From positions 1 to 20,635 of the forward strand of contig DBHE01000004.1 of assembly GCA_002296055.1 (NCBI GenBank): a stretch of DNA of 20,635 nt. Reading direction: 5' to 3'. A program made the translations under genes and the position numbers. How positions within the stretch are numbered: the stretch's first letter is position 1; each line of letters begins with the position of its first letter. The notes under the pieces were generated by a model that saw only the letters and a list, made by a program, of their open reading frames with translations, had not been told where the DNA came from and made no database searches. The stretch comes from Pseudomonadaceae bacterium UBA836. GTDB taxonomy: Bacteria; Pseudomonadota; Gammaproteobacteria; Pseudomonadales; Pseudomonadaceae. Positions 1 through 10,538 of the stretch are shown in pieces.

Positions 1-239
1 GAGTAGCGCAGGGCTGACGGGAAATAGGACGGCAGCATGTCTGAGGAGCGTAGCGACGAGTTCTGCCGGCCCCCGTTAGCCCGAGCAACGCAGCGAACCC
101 GAAGGGCCGCGTAGTCGGGTGCCCCGGGGGATCGCTAAGGGGGGCTGGGCAAGCAGCCCCCCTTGGCTCGCCGGAGAAGGCGAAAAGCGCCCTCACCCAC
201 CCCGCACAAAATACATTGGGCACGTACTGACCCACCCAC
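1..239. repeat. Non-coding, hairpin-rich probable dispersed extragenic element
   Basis: No convincing gene is seen in this stretch. It is G+C-rich and full of short inverted repeats: CGGCAG at 30-35 pairs with CTGCCG at 63-68, and a perfect 11-bp stem with a 6-nt loop lies at 137-164. The wording (GAGGAGCGTAGCGACGAG, then CCCGAGCAACGCAGCGAACC, then GAAGGGCCGCGTAGTCGGGT) resembles a sequence I recall as scattered between genes in many Pseudomonas genomes, where it often generates spurious small ORFs. That resemblance is memory and was not checked by a search. The 61-aa reading frame at 119-304 is low-complexity and overlaps the end of the hydrolase gene, so I do not call it. Confidence 0.4.
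137..164. other. Perfect 11-bp stem-loop (G6/C6 core)
   Basis: AAGGGGGGCTG at 137-147 and its exact reverse complement at 154-164 flank the loop GGCAAG. No T-tract follows on either strand, so it is not a classical intrinsic terminator. It lies downstream of the hydrolase gene, which ends at 240 on the minus strand, and could protect that transcript's 3' end or simply be part of the repeat element. Confidence 0.5.
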
Positions 240-1208
240 TCACTCCGACTTCAACTGCTCCCGCAAAAACCCGACTACCCGCTGCTCGACCGACAGCTTG
301 CTGAAGTCTGCTCCCAGACTGACTGCGCCCATCGGGTAGAAGTGACCAAAGCCTGGCACCCAGGCCTGCTGCCGGCTGGCACCCACGTTGTCGAGCGCGC
401 GTGCAACAGCGGCACTGCCGTGGATGACGCCAGGCAGGTCTTCCTGACCGACCAGCTGCAGCAGGGCCGGCGGCTGCGCTGGCAGGTGGCCCGGCAGCAG
501 GTAACCCCAGGTACTACCAGACAACGACACCACGGCCTTCACCGGCACGTGGCGGCCATAGGCGGTGTTGATCGCGGTAATGGCGCCAGCCGAGAAACCA
601 CCCAGCGCCAGCCGCTCAGGGTCCACACCATAGTGCGTCGCTTCGCTACGCACATGATTCACCGCCGCCTCCATGTCTTCACTGGCGCTGAGCAGCGCCT
701 GCCAGAACTCGGCGCGCATCGCGTCATCCATCGGCGACAAACCAATCGCCTGCCGGGCGATGTCGATACGCGCGGTGGTCTGCGGGGTAACCGCCAGCGC
801 TTCGGGCATCAGCCTTTCAGCGGCAATAGGCGTGGCCAGCACCGGGCGTTCGCCCGCCAACCGGTATTCGATCGAGAAGCAGTGGAAGCCCTGCCGTGCG
901 ATCGCCCGACAGTAATCGGCCATGGACGAGTCCTGCGCGCCGTTTTCGGTAAAGTGTTCATCACCCTTGCTGCCCCGCACGAAAGAGCCACCAAAGGCGA
1001 GTATTACCGCCGGGCGCAGCGCCTCGGTCGCTGCTGCAGGCTGATACCAGTCCATCAACAGTGGACGCTCACTCGCTTGCTCACCGCCCACCAGCCCCTG
1101 TCCATAGACTAGGTCGGGATGGACCCGCACCTGCTCGTCAGCAAGCACTGGCGCGGCCAGCAACAACCCCACCCCCAGCGCCGCAAGCGCCTTTCCAATT
1201 CGGCTCAT
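240..1208 (-). CDS. Exported alpha/beta-hydrolase (carboxylesterase-like)
   Basis: Predicted 322-aa secreted serine hydrolase. The start at 1208 is preferred because a perfect AGGAGGT lies 4 nt upstream (complement of 1213-1219) and the protein then opens with a typical signal peptide (MSRIGKALAALGVGLLLAAPVLA). A longer in-frame start at 1277 would lie inside the upstream terminator. Numbered from 1208, the likely catalytic triad is Ser206 in GFSAG, Asp257 in QEDLPG and His289 in FGHFYP. An FGG-F motif near residue 70 replaces the usual HGG of the oxyanion hole. The family (BD-FAE/esterase-like) cleaves carboxylic esters in the periplasm or outside the cell; the substrate cannot be told from sequence. 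It follows the acyl-CoA dehydrogenase gene but is separated from it by a strong terminator, so it probably has its own weak promoter or depends on read-through. Confidence 0.85.
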   Translation of the reverse strand: MSRIGKALAALGVGLLLAAPVLADEQVRVHPDLVYGQGLVGGEQASERPLLMDWYQPAAATEALRPAVILAFGGSFVRGSKGDEHFTENGAQDSSMADYCRAIARQGFHCFSIEYRLAGERPVLATPIAAERLMPEALAVTPQTTARIDIARQAIGLSPMDDAMRAEFWQALLSASEDMEAAVNHVRSEATHYGVDPERLALGGFSAGAITAINTAYGRHVPVKAVVSLSGSTWGYLLPGHLPAQPPALLQLVGQEDLPGVIHGSAAVARALDNVGASRQQAWVPGFGHFYPMGAVSLGADFSKLSVEQRVVGFLREQLKSE

Positions 1209-1253
1209 CAAGACCTCCTGCATTCTTGTTGTTGTACGTTGCAGACCCATACT

Positions 1254-1296
1254 GAAACGAAAAAGCCCCGCGCGCATCGTTTGATACGCGCGGGGC
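1254..1296 (-). terminator. Rho-independent terminator after the acyl-CoA dehydrogenase gene
   Basis: On the minus strand GCCCCGCGCG (complement of 1287-1296) pairs with CGCGCGGGGC (complement of 1265-1274). The stem is extended by a T-G wobble and ATC/GAT to about 14 bp around an AAAC loop, and is followed by TTTTT and CGTTTC. It starts 12 nt past the stop codon of the dehydrogenase gene. Confidence 0.9.
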
Positions 1297-1307
1297 CGGT
1301 CGCTGAC

Positions 1308-2528
1308 TTACTGGAAGCGCTTGAGTTCAGCCTTGGCGATGGCGTTGCGGTGCACCTCGTCCGGACCATCTGCGGTGCGCAAGTGGCGGGCGTAGACGTA
1401 CAGCTGGGCCAGCGGGAAGTCGGAGGAGAAACCACCGGCACCGTGCGCCTGAATCGCCCAGTCGATCACCTGACAGGCCATGTTGGGCGCGGCCACCTTG
1501 ATCATCGCAATCTGCTTGGCAGCCACCTTGTTGCCCACGGTATCCATCAGGTACGCGGCGTTCATCACCAGAAAACGCGCCTGATCGATCATGATGCGCG
1601 ACTCGGCGATACGCTCACGCCAAACGCCCTGCTCAGACAGCGGCTTGCCGAAGGCAACACGCTTGCTCAGACGCTCACACATCAGCGCCAGCGCACGTTC
1701 GGCCTGACCGATTACGCGCATGCAGTGGTGGATACGGCCCGGGCCAAGGCGACCCTGGGCGATTTCGAAGCCGCGGCCTTCACCCAGCAGCATATTGCTG
1801 GCCGGTACACGGACGTTCTCGAAGACGATTTCCGGGTGGCCGTAGGGCGGGTCCATATAGCCGTAGCACCCCATGTCGCGCAACACGGTCACGCCGGGGG
1901 TATCCATCGGTACCAGAATCATCGACTGCTGCTGGTGGCGGTTCGGATTGTCAGGGTCGCTCTTGCCCATGACCACCATGATCTTGCAGCGGTCGTTGGC
2001 GGCGCCAGAGATGTACCACTTGCGACCGTTGATAACGTACTCGTCGCCATCGCGCTCAATGCGGGTTTCCACATTGGTGGCATCGGAGGAGGCAACCAGC
2101 GGCTCGGTCATGGCAAAAGCGGAGCGGATTTCGCCGTTCAGCAGCGGCGTCAGCCAGCGCTCCTGCTGCTCCTTGGTGCCGTAGCGAGCCAGCACTTCCA
2201 TGTTGCCGGTGTCCGGTGCACCGCAGTTGAACACCTCGGAGGCCCACATGCCCGGCACGCGCCCCATCAGTTCGGCCAGCGGCGCGTATTCCATGTTGCT
2301 CAGCCCCGGACCGTGCTCGGCTTCGGGCAGGAAGAGATTCCACAGGCCCTCGGCGCGGGCCTTGGCCTTGAGTTCTTCCATCAGCGGCACGGTGACATAG
2401 GCATTACCGGCCTTTTCATTGGCGCGAATCTCTTCTTCGTAACGTTGTTCGTTGGGGAAGACGTACGCATCCATAAAGTCGGAAATACGTTTTTGCAGGT
2501 CCAGCGAACGCTCGGTCTGGTGATACAT
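1308..2528 (-). CDS. Acyl-CoA dehydrogenase family protein (ACAD10/11-like)
   Basis: Predicted 406-aa cytoplasmic FAD enzyme that introduces the alpha-beta double bond into an acyl-CoA, passing electrons to ETF (family knowledge). The three-part fold is visible: N-terminal helical part to about residue 130, the middle FAD/substrate part beginning at FAMTEP (138-143) followed by VASSDATN, the strand region [10 protein letters not shown], then the C-terminal helical part with the R-FG motif (KRVAFGKPL) and QAHGAGG. DGPDEVH at 387-393 near the end is typical of the ACAD10/11 subgroup, not of the short- and medium-chain enzymes with a C-terminal YEGT. Length is normal. An AGGAG lies about 7 nt before the ATG. 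It is divergent from a TetR regulator and probably controlled by it. Chain-length or branched substrate specificity is not readable. Confidence 0.93.
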   Translation of the reverse strand: MYHQTERSLDLQKRISDFMDAYVFPNEQRYEEEIRANEKAGNAYVTVPLMEELKAKARAEGLWNLFLPEAEHGPGLSNMEYAPLAELMGRVPGMWASEVFNCGAPDTGNMEVLARYGTKEQQERWLTPLLNGEIRSAFAMTEPLVASSDATNVETRIERDGDEYVINGRKWYISGAANDRCKIMVVMGKSDPDNPNRHQQQSMILVPMDTPGVTVLRDMGCYGYMDPPYGHPEIVFENVRVPASNMLLGEGRGFEIAQGRLGPGRIHHCMRVIGQAERALALMCERLSKRVAFGKPLSEQGVWRERIAESRIMIDQARFLVMNAAYLMDTVGNKVAAKQIAMIKVAAPNMACQVIDWAIQAHGAGGFSSDFPLAQLYVYARHLRTADGPDEVHRNAIAKAELKRFQ

Positions 2529-2582
2529 GGCAGTCTCCTGGGCAGGATGATGAGAGCTTGCAGGCCGCGCCTGCGTGCTGCC

Positions 2583-2611
2583 AAAATCTCAATACACATA
2601 TGTATTGTCAA
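2583..2611 (-). promoter_or_regulatory. Candidate promoter of the acyl-CoA dehydrogenase gene
   Basis: On the minus strand a perfect -35 TTGACA (complement of 2606-2611) is followed 17 nt later by a poor -10 GATTTT (complement of 2583-2588). The spacer lies wholly inside the inverted repeat 2590-2607. A weak -10 with a perfect -35 under an operator suits a repressed promoter, but the -10 assignment is uncertain. Confidence 0.45.
2590..2607. promoter_or_regulatory. Inverted repeat, candidate TetR operator
   Basis: CAATACA-CATA-TGTATTG is a perfect 7-bp inverted repeat with a 4-bp spacer. An overlapping second inverted repeat, ATACACA (2592-2598) with TGTGTAT (2613-2619), has a 14-bp spacer. 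Both are in an A+T-rich island between the divergent dehydrogenase and TetR-type genes and cover the -35/spacer region of the dehydrogenase promoter. Palindromes of this size are usual for TetR-family dimers, so autoregulation and repression of the dehydrogenase are inferred. Confidence 0.6.
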
Positions 2612-2628
2612 TTGTGTATGGAAATAGA

Positions 2629-2657
2629 TATGACGCGGCCTTCGCCTGACTTATAAT
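2629..2657 (+). promoter_or_regulatory. Candidate promoter of the TetR-type regulator gene
   Basis: A perfect -10 TATAAT lies at 2652-2657, with a weak -35 TATGAC at 2629-2634 (17-nt spacing). It predicts a transcript start near 2664 and a short leader with GGAG at 2678-2681 before the ATG at 2688. Confidence 0.5.
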
Positions 2658-2687
2658 CGCCGCCCTGCCCATGTACCGGAGCTACCG

Positions 2688-3341
2688 ATGCCCGCCACCA
2701 GCAAACCCGCCCGCCGTGGCCGACCGACCGGCCGCGCGGTACTGACGCCCCAGGACTGGTTTAACGCTGCCACCGACGCCATCCTGGAAGGCGGCTTCGA
2801 CCAGCTGCGCGTGCTGCCGCTGGCCAAGCGGCTGAAAGTGACCCGGGGCAGCTTTTACTGGCATTTCGAAGATCTGCCGCAGTTTATCCGGCTGTTTCTC
2901 GACCAGTGGCAGGCTCAGCGCATGAAGGGCCTGCGTTACTGGCAACCGGGGCTGGACCCGGCGCTCAGCTCGCAGCAGGAAGTAGAGCGCGTGTTGCTGC
3001 TGATGTTTGAGGGCCCGGCGGTGGAGTTCAAACGCATGAAGGTGGAGTTCGCCATCCGCGACTTCGCGCTGCGCGACCTCTACGCCCGCGACATTGTGGC
3101 AAAGGTCGACGCTGCCCGGGTGGAACAGACCGCGCAGCTACTGGCGCCGCTGGTGCCGGCTGGCCAGGCGCACGGCATGGCGCTGATTCAATACGCAGCA
3201 GTGCTCGGCGGGGTGCTGCTATTTCGTGGTCAGCTGGGTGGCGAACAATCGCTGCGCCAACTGCGTGAGCAATGGCAGCAATTGCTGCACACGCCTCAAG
3301 TTGTCACCTCTGAGGCCGATAATGACAGCACGGGAAGCTAA
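2688..3341 (+). CDS. TetR/AcrR-family transcriptional regulator
   Basis: Predicted 217-aa DNA-binding repressor. After a basic, flexible N-terminus (RRGRPTGR) the TetR_N helix-turn-helix covers about residues 20-65, with the recognition region LAKRLKVTRGSFYWHFEDL, whose SFYWHF is the family signature. The remaining 150 residues form the helical ligand-binding and dimer domain. GGAG ends 6 nt before the ATG. It is divergent from an acyl-CoA dehydrogenase across a 159-bp gap holding a perfect inverted repeat, so an acyl-CoA or fatty-acid-like ligand and control of the dehydrogenase are reasonable inferences. The ligand is not identifiable from sequence. Confidence 0.92.
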   Translation: MPATSKPARRGRPTGRAVLTPQDWFNAATDAILEGGFDQLRVLPLAKRLKVTRGSFYWHFEDLPQFIRLFLDQWQAQRMKGLRYWQPGLDPALSSQQEVERVLLLMFEGPAVEFKRMKVEFAIRDFALRDLYARDIVAKVDAARVEQTAQLLAPLVPAGQAHGMALIQYAAVLGGVLLFRGQLGGEQSLRQLREQWQQLLHTPQVVTSEADNDSTGS

Positions 3342-3351
3342 GCTGGACAGC

Positions 3352-3380
3352 TTGCGCCAACCCCGCCATGATTTCATAGT
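3352..3380 (+). promoter_or_regulatory. Weak candidate promoter for the hybrid kinase gene
   Basis: TTGCGC at 3352-3357 and CATAGT at 3375-3380 are 17 nt apart, about 70 nt before the GTG start. The match to the sigma-70 consensus is modest (3/6 and 4/6). The rest of the gap contains only a small hairpin (ACGCCA-AGC-TGGCGT, 3421-3435) without a T-tract. Confidence 0.25.
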
Positions 3381-3457
3381 GCCGTCACGCGCCGGATGCG
3401 GGATGACTGCGCACCTGCTGACGCCAAGCTGGCGTTGGGCATAGTCAGGAGCGAAGC

Positions 3458-7111
<3,654 letters not shown>

Positions 7112-7116
7112 CTTCC

Positions 7117-8106
7117 ATGCCCTTTCAGGACCGCCGCCAGACACTGCTGCTGGTGGATGACGAGCCCGCCAACCTGCACGTGCTCAAACACATCCTGCAG
7201 GATGACTACCGTCTACTGTTCGCACGGGACGGTGAGCGGGCCCTGCAGCTGGCTGCCACCGAACAGCCGCAACTGATCCTGCTTGATGTCATGATGCCGG
7301 GCACGACCGGACACGAGGTTTGCGCGCGCCTGAAGGCCGACCCGCTAACCGACAGCATCCCGGTGATCTTTGTCACCGCCCTGTCCAACGTCGAGGATGA
7401 GGCATTAGGCTTCGAGCTGGGCGCCGTCGACTACATCAGCAAGCCGGTCAGCGCGCCCATCGTGCGGGCGCGAGTACGTACACACCTGTCACTGGTGCGC
7501 GCTGAAACCCTGCGCCAGACACGGCTGCATATCGTCCAGGCGCTCGGCATGGCGTCTGAATACAAGGACAACGAGACCGGCCTGCATATCATCCGCATGA
7601 GCCATTTCTCACGTGTCATCGCCTTGGAAGCCGGCTTCAGCGCCGAAGAGGCCGATGAGTTGCTGCACGCCGCTCCCATGCACGATGTCGGCAAGATCGG
7701 CATTCCCGATGCCATCCTGCAAAAGCCGGGCAAGCTGGATGCCGAGGAATGGGCTGTCATGCAGCAGCACCCTGAAATTGGTGCGCGGATTATCGGTGAA
7801 CACGAAGCCAGCATGCTGCAGATGGCCCGCCGCATCGCCTTGAGTCACCACGAAAAATGGGACGGCAGCGGCTACCCGTCGGGGCTCAAAGGCACCGACA
7901 TCCCGGTTGAGGGCCGCATCGTTGCCATCGCCGATGTCTTCGATGCACTGACCAGCCAGCGCCCCTACAAGCCGGCCTGGAGCATCGACGACGCGGTCAA
8001 CCTGATCCGCGAACAAAGCGGCAAACACTTCGACCCGGACCTGGTTACCTGCTTTCTCAATCGACTGGATGAAATCGTCGCTATTCGCGAGCGCTGGGCG
8101 GAGTAG
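7117..8106 (+). CDS. REC-HD-GYP response regulator (c-di-GMP phosphodiesterase)
   Basis: Predicted 329-aa cytoplasmic response regulator. The receiver domain (about 8-125) has the acidic pair D14-D15, phosphoacceptor Asp57 (LLDVMMP), the TAL switch and Lys in ISKP. The HD-GYP domain (about 145-325) keeps HD at 189-190 (HDVGKIGIPDAIL), HHEKWDGSGYP at 244-254 with GYP at 252-254, and the downstream metal-ligand region ADVFDALTSQRPYK. It should therefore hydrolyse c-di-GMP, as RpfG-type proteins do. The gap to the hybrid kinase is 5 nt, with AAGG in the kinase's last codons serving as ribosome site, so the two are co-transcribed and probably translationally coupled. The kinase's Hpt domain is the obvious phosphodonor (inference). 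Confidence 0.95.
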   Translation: MPFQDRRQTLLLVDDEPANLHVLKHILQDDYRLLFARDGERALQLAATEQPQLILLDVMMPGTTGHEVCARLKADPLTDSIPVIFVTALSNVEDEALGFELGAVDYISKPVSAPIVRARVRTHLSLVRAETLRQTRLHIVQALGMASEYKDNETGLHIIRMSHFSRVIALEAGFSAEEADELLHAAPMHDVGKIGIPDAILQKPGKLDAEEWAVMQQHPEIGARIIGEHEASMLQMARRIALSHHEKWDGSGYPSGLKGTDIPVEGRIVAIADVFDALTSQRPYKPAWSIDDAVNLIREQSGKHFDPDLVTCFLNRLDEIVAIRERWAE

Positions 8107-8113
8107 GCAGGCC

Positions 8114-8140
8114 AGCCCGACTGTGGAACACTGCCGGGCT
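8114..8140. other. Hairpin downstream of the HD-GYP gene
   Basis: AGCCCG (8114-8119) and CGGGCT (8135-8140) form a 6-bp stem, and GTG/CAC can pair inside the loop. No T-tract follows, so it is at best a weak or Rho-assisted transcript end between the HD-GYP gene and the DUF3299 gene. Confidence 0.3.
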
Positions 8141-8205
8141 GAACCTGTCTGACAGGGGGCCGTTGGCGTTGCGCCGACAGCCCCGAGACCTAACGGAACA
8201 CACCC

Positions 8206-8736
8206 ATGCTGCGCCGCCTGCTGCTACCTGCCCTTTTCAGCCTGACCTTCACCGTTCAGGCCGCCCCTGCGACCGTCGACTGGCTGGATCTGCTGCCGGC
8301 CGAAGACTACCAAGCCATGCTCGACATGCCCGAGATCGACCACGGCAGCGGCCTGGACAGCGAGGGTGACTTCACCCAGAGCCTGCGTCAGCAGGACGAC
8401 AGCCTGCCCGAGGTCATGTATTCGACCCGGGTAGTCAGCGCCTACGACGGCCAGGCGATACGCATTGGCGGCTATCCTGTGCCGCTAGAGACCGATGCCG
8501 ACGGCCGCTACCTGAGCTTCTTTCTGGTGCCCTACGCCGGCGCCTGCATTCACGTACCGCCGCCACCACCGAACCAGATCATTCTGGTCGACTATCCCGA
8601 TGGCATCGCGATCGACGACATCTACCAGCCCTTCTGGGTCCAGGGCACCCTGCATGTCACACACACCAGTAATGATCTGGCAGAAGCCAGCTACGCCCTC
8701 TCCGCGGAGCGCGTATGGCTCTACGACGGGCAATAG
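8206..8736 (+). CDS. Exported DUF3299 protein
   Basis: Predicted 176-aa exported protein of unknown function. A clear signal peptide (about residues 1-20, ending VQA before APAT) precedes a DUF3299-type domain. The signature block FFLVPYAGACIHVPPPPPNQ at about 105-124, with its single conserved Cys followed by His, and the VDYPDGI stretch are what identify the family. The family commonly occurs near ABC transporters of the LolCDE/MacB kind, but none is here. The ribosome site is weak (ACGGAAC). The Cys-x-His and the acidic N-terminal half suggest possible metal or protein binding, but no function should be assigned. Confidence 0.85.
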   Translation: MLRRLLLPALFSLTFTVQAAPATVDWLDLLPAEDYQAMLDMPEIDHGSGLDSEGDFTQSLRQQDDSLPEVMYSTRVVSAYDGQAIRIGGYPVPLETDADGRYLSFFLVPYAGACIHVPPPPPNQIILVDYPDGIAIDDIYQPFWVQGTLHVTHTSNDLAEASYALSAERVWLYDGQ

Positions 8737-8837
8737 ACGAGTCACCATCGCCCAGCCGGGTGGCCCCGAGCCAGCATTGAATCCGCTATGCTGTCGGCAT
8801 ACCCGTTACCCGCCCGTTGGCAGGGAGTAAGTTGCAC

Positions 8838-9770
8838 ATGCATATTCTGATTGGCCTGATCGGCCTGATCATCCTCATCGCCAGCAGTCTGCGCCGCTGG
8901 TTGTTGCGCCGCGAAACGCCCCAGATGCAGGCGGTTGATTTCAGCGGAGAGCTTTATCAGGTCGGCCAGGCCTGTATCGCCCGGCAGGGCCCGGAGGAGG
9001 CGGAGCACAGCGTTATCGTGATGCCGGGCTTTGTCGAGAACTTCCTGTATTTCACCGCTTACTACCAAGACCCCGCATTGCAGTTGATCATGCTGACCAG
9101 CGCCGACTACCACGTGCCGGTCAACCGTCCACGCTACCTCAAGGCCGACTGGATCAGCCCACCGCGCGCGCGCCCAGGCACCATCGCCTACGACGCCGAG
9201 GTACTTAACCAGGCGCTGGAAAACCTTGCCAGTGGGCGGCAGGTGCGGGTGCACGGTCACTCGCGGGGTGGCGCGGTGGTGCTGGAGGCCGCGCGCCAAC
9301 GCCCCGATCTGTTCAGCCGGGTCGAAGTAGTGCTGGAAGCACCGGTGTTGCCCCAGGGTAAACCTTACCGGGAGGCGCCCAAGGCCGCCCGCTGGTTTCT
9401 GCCCTTCTTCCTGTTTGCCTGGCAGCAGCAGCCAATCTCACCCAGCAATCGCCACCTGTTCGGCCCACTGGATGATCCGCGCAAGCGCGAGCTGATCAGC
9501 GCGCTACCCTTCAACCCACGTCACGGCAGCACCTTTGTCACCAACGCCCTGGACCTGGCCGACTGGATGGCGCGCACGAACACGGATATTTACCAACACC
9601 TGCGTCGAGGCGCCATTCTGGTGCCCGCCAAAGACCGCATCCTGCACCCCGACGCCATGCTGCACAGCGCTGAACAGGCCGAGAACCTGCAGATCGTCCA
9701 GATTGCCGACTGCAGCCACCTGATCACCCTCGACCGGCCAGACTGCATCCCCCCGCTGGCGGAGGGCTGA
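8838..9770 (+). CDS. Membrane-anchored alpha/beta-hydrolase
   Basis: Predicted 310-aa serine hydrolase with an N-terminal membrane segment (HILIGLIGLIILIASSL, about residues 2-18) followed by arginines, suggesting anchoring with the body in the cytoplasm. Ser142 sits in GHSRGG, and His294 in DCSHLITLDRP plus an Asp in AKDRILHPD probably complete the triad. The start is uncertain: ATG at 8838 has AGGGAG 10 nt upstream, while in-frame TTG codons at 8832 and 8817 would add 2 or 7 residues. A TATGCT at 8787-8792 could be a -10 without a good -35. Its stop codon is 1 nt from the ATG of trmO, so the two are translationally coupled. Substrate unknown; lipase or acyltransferase-like roles are equally possible. 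Confidence 0.82.
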   Translation: MHILIGLIGLIILIASSLRRWLLRRETPQMQAVDFSGELYQVGQACIARQGPEEAEHSVIVMPGFVENFLYFTAYYQDPALQLIMLTSADYHVPVNRPRYLKADWISPPRARPGTIAYDAEVLNQALENLASGRQVRVHGHSRGGAVVLEAARQRPDLFSRVEVVLEAPVLPQGKPYREAPKAARWFLPFFLFAWQQQPISPSNRHLFGPLDDPRKRELISALPFNPRHGSTFVTNALDLADWMARTNTDIYQHLRRGAILVPAKDRILHPDAMLHSAEQAENLQIVQIADCSHLITLDRPDCIPPLAEG

Positions 9771-9771
9771 G

Positions 9772-10464
9772 ATGGGCTGGCAGTTTGAGCCGGTAGGCAT
9801 TATCCACTCCTGCTTTGCAGAAAAGTTCGCCATCCCGCGCCAGCCCCTGCTCGCGCCCGCAGCCACCGCTACACTGGAATTGCTGCCGCCCTATGACCAG
9901 CCTGAGGCGCTGGAGGGGCTGGAAGGTGTCAGCCACCTGTGGCTACTGTTCGTCTTTCACGCGGCCGGGCACGGCAGCAAGCACCTGCGCGTGCGGCCGC
10001 CACGTCTGGGCGGCAACCAACGCATCGGCGTGTTCGCCAGCCGCGCCACCCACCGTCCCAACCCCATAGGCCAGTCCGTAGTCCGCCTCGATGGCATTGT
10101 CGACGGACGCCTGCAGCTATCCGGCGTCGACCTGCTCGATGGCACACCGGTGCTGGATATCAAGCCCTACGTACCCTACGCCGATGCGGTCGAAGGCGCC
10201 GTCAACCCAGTGGCTCCAGCACCACCCGCGCCGATTGCCGTACACTGGCAGCCCGAGGCACTGCTGCAGGCAGAGGCCGAACAACAGCGTCTGCAGCAGC
10301 CTCTGGTCACGCTTGTCGAACAGTGCCTGGCGCAGGACCCCAAGCCCGCCTACCAGCAACCAGATGCCAGCCGCGAGTACGGCGTGCGCTTCTGGGATGT
10401 CAACGTGCGCTGGCATTATCCAGCCCCAAACCAGATCTGTGTTCTAGGAGTCAGCCGCGCCTGA
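9772..10464 (+). CDS. trmO: tRNA (N6-threonylcarbamoyl-A37)-N6-methyltransferase TrmO (TsaA/YaeB)
   Basis: Predicted 230-aa SAM-dependent methyltransferase that converts t6A37 to m6t6A37 in certain threonine tRNAs. The family hallmarks are clear: N-terminal VGIIHSCFAEKFAIPRQP, the HLWLLFVFH block, then GVFASRATHRPNPIGQSVVRL at about 86-106 (the SAM and catalytic loop of the TsaA beta-barrel) and LDGTPVLDIKPYVPYAD at about 123-139. The C-terminal part ends with the expected R-x-W-D-V-N-V-R-W-like segment. Length matches the bacterial family of about 235 aa. The ATG follows the hydrolase stop by one base, so it is read from the same message; a functional link between the two is not known. Confidence 0.95.
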   Translation: MGWQFEPVGIIHSCFAEKFAIPRQPLLAPAATATLELLPPYDQPEALEGLEGVSHLWLLFVFHAAGHGSKHLRVRPPRLGGNQRIGVFASRATHRPNPIGQSVVRLDGIVDGRLQLSGVDLLDGTPVLDIKPYVPYADAVEGAVNPVAPAPPAPIAVHWQPEALLQAEAEQQRLQQPLVTLVEQCLAQDPKPAYQQPDASREYGVRFWDVNVRWHYPAPNQICVLGVSRA

Positions 10465-10474
10465 GCGCCCGCAG

Positions 10475-10503
10475 GTGGCAGTGCGCCAGCAGCGAGGTAT
10501 ACT
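10475..10503 (+). promoter_or_regulatory. Candidate promoter of the GGDEF gene
   Basis: TATACT at 10498-10503 is a good -10, with GTGGCA at 10475-10480 (4/6 to TTGACA) 17 nt upstream. The predicted start near 10510 gives a leader of about 30 nt to the ATG at 10539. The site lies just past the trmO stop codon. Confidence 0.45.
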
Positions 10504-10538
10504 CTGGCGACCCCGAACAACAGGATTATGCTCGCGCC

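Noticed and set aside
342..1112. 256-codon plus-strand frame opposite the exported hydrolase
   Set aside because: The minus strand has the signal peptide, perfect SD and catalytic motifs; this frame has none.
1119..2627. Open 502-codon frame on the plus strand opposite the acyl-CoA dehydrogenase
   Set aside because: It is antisense to a clear family member with conserved motifs, is rich in His, Arg and Gln as expected from complementing G+C-rich codons, and shows no domain or ribosome site.
3421..3435. Small stem-loop before the hybrid kinase start as a terminator of the TetR gene
   Set aside because: The 6-bp stem with a 3-nt loop has no T-tract and sits next to the kinase ribosome site.
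9939..10538. 200-codon upstream extension of the GGDEF frame
   Set aside because: It overlaps trmO, is Arg/Pro/Ser-rich nonsense, and the true protein begins with a membrane helix at 10539.
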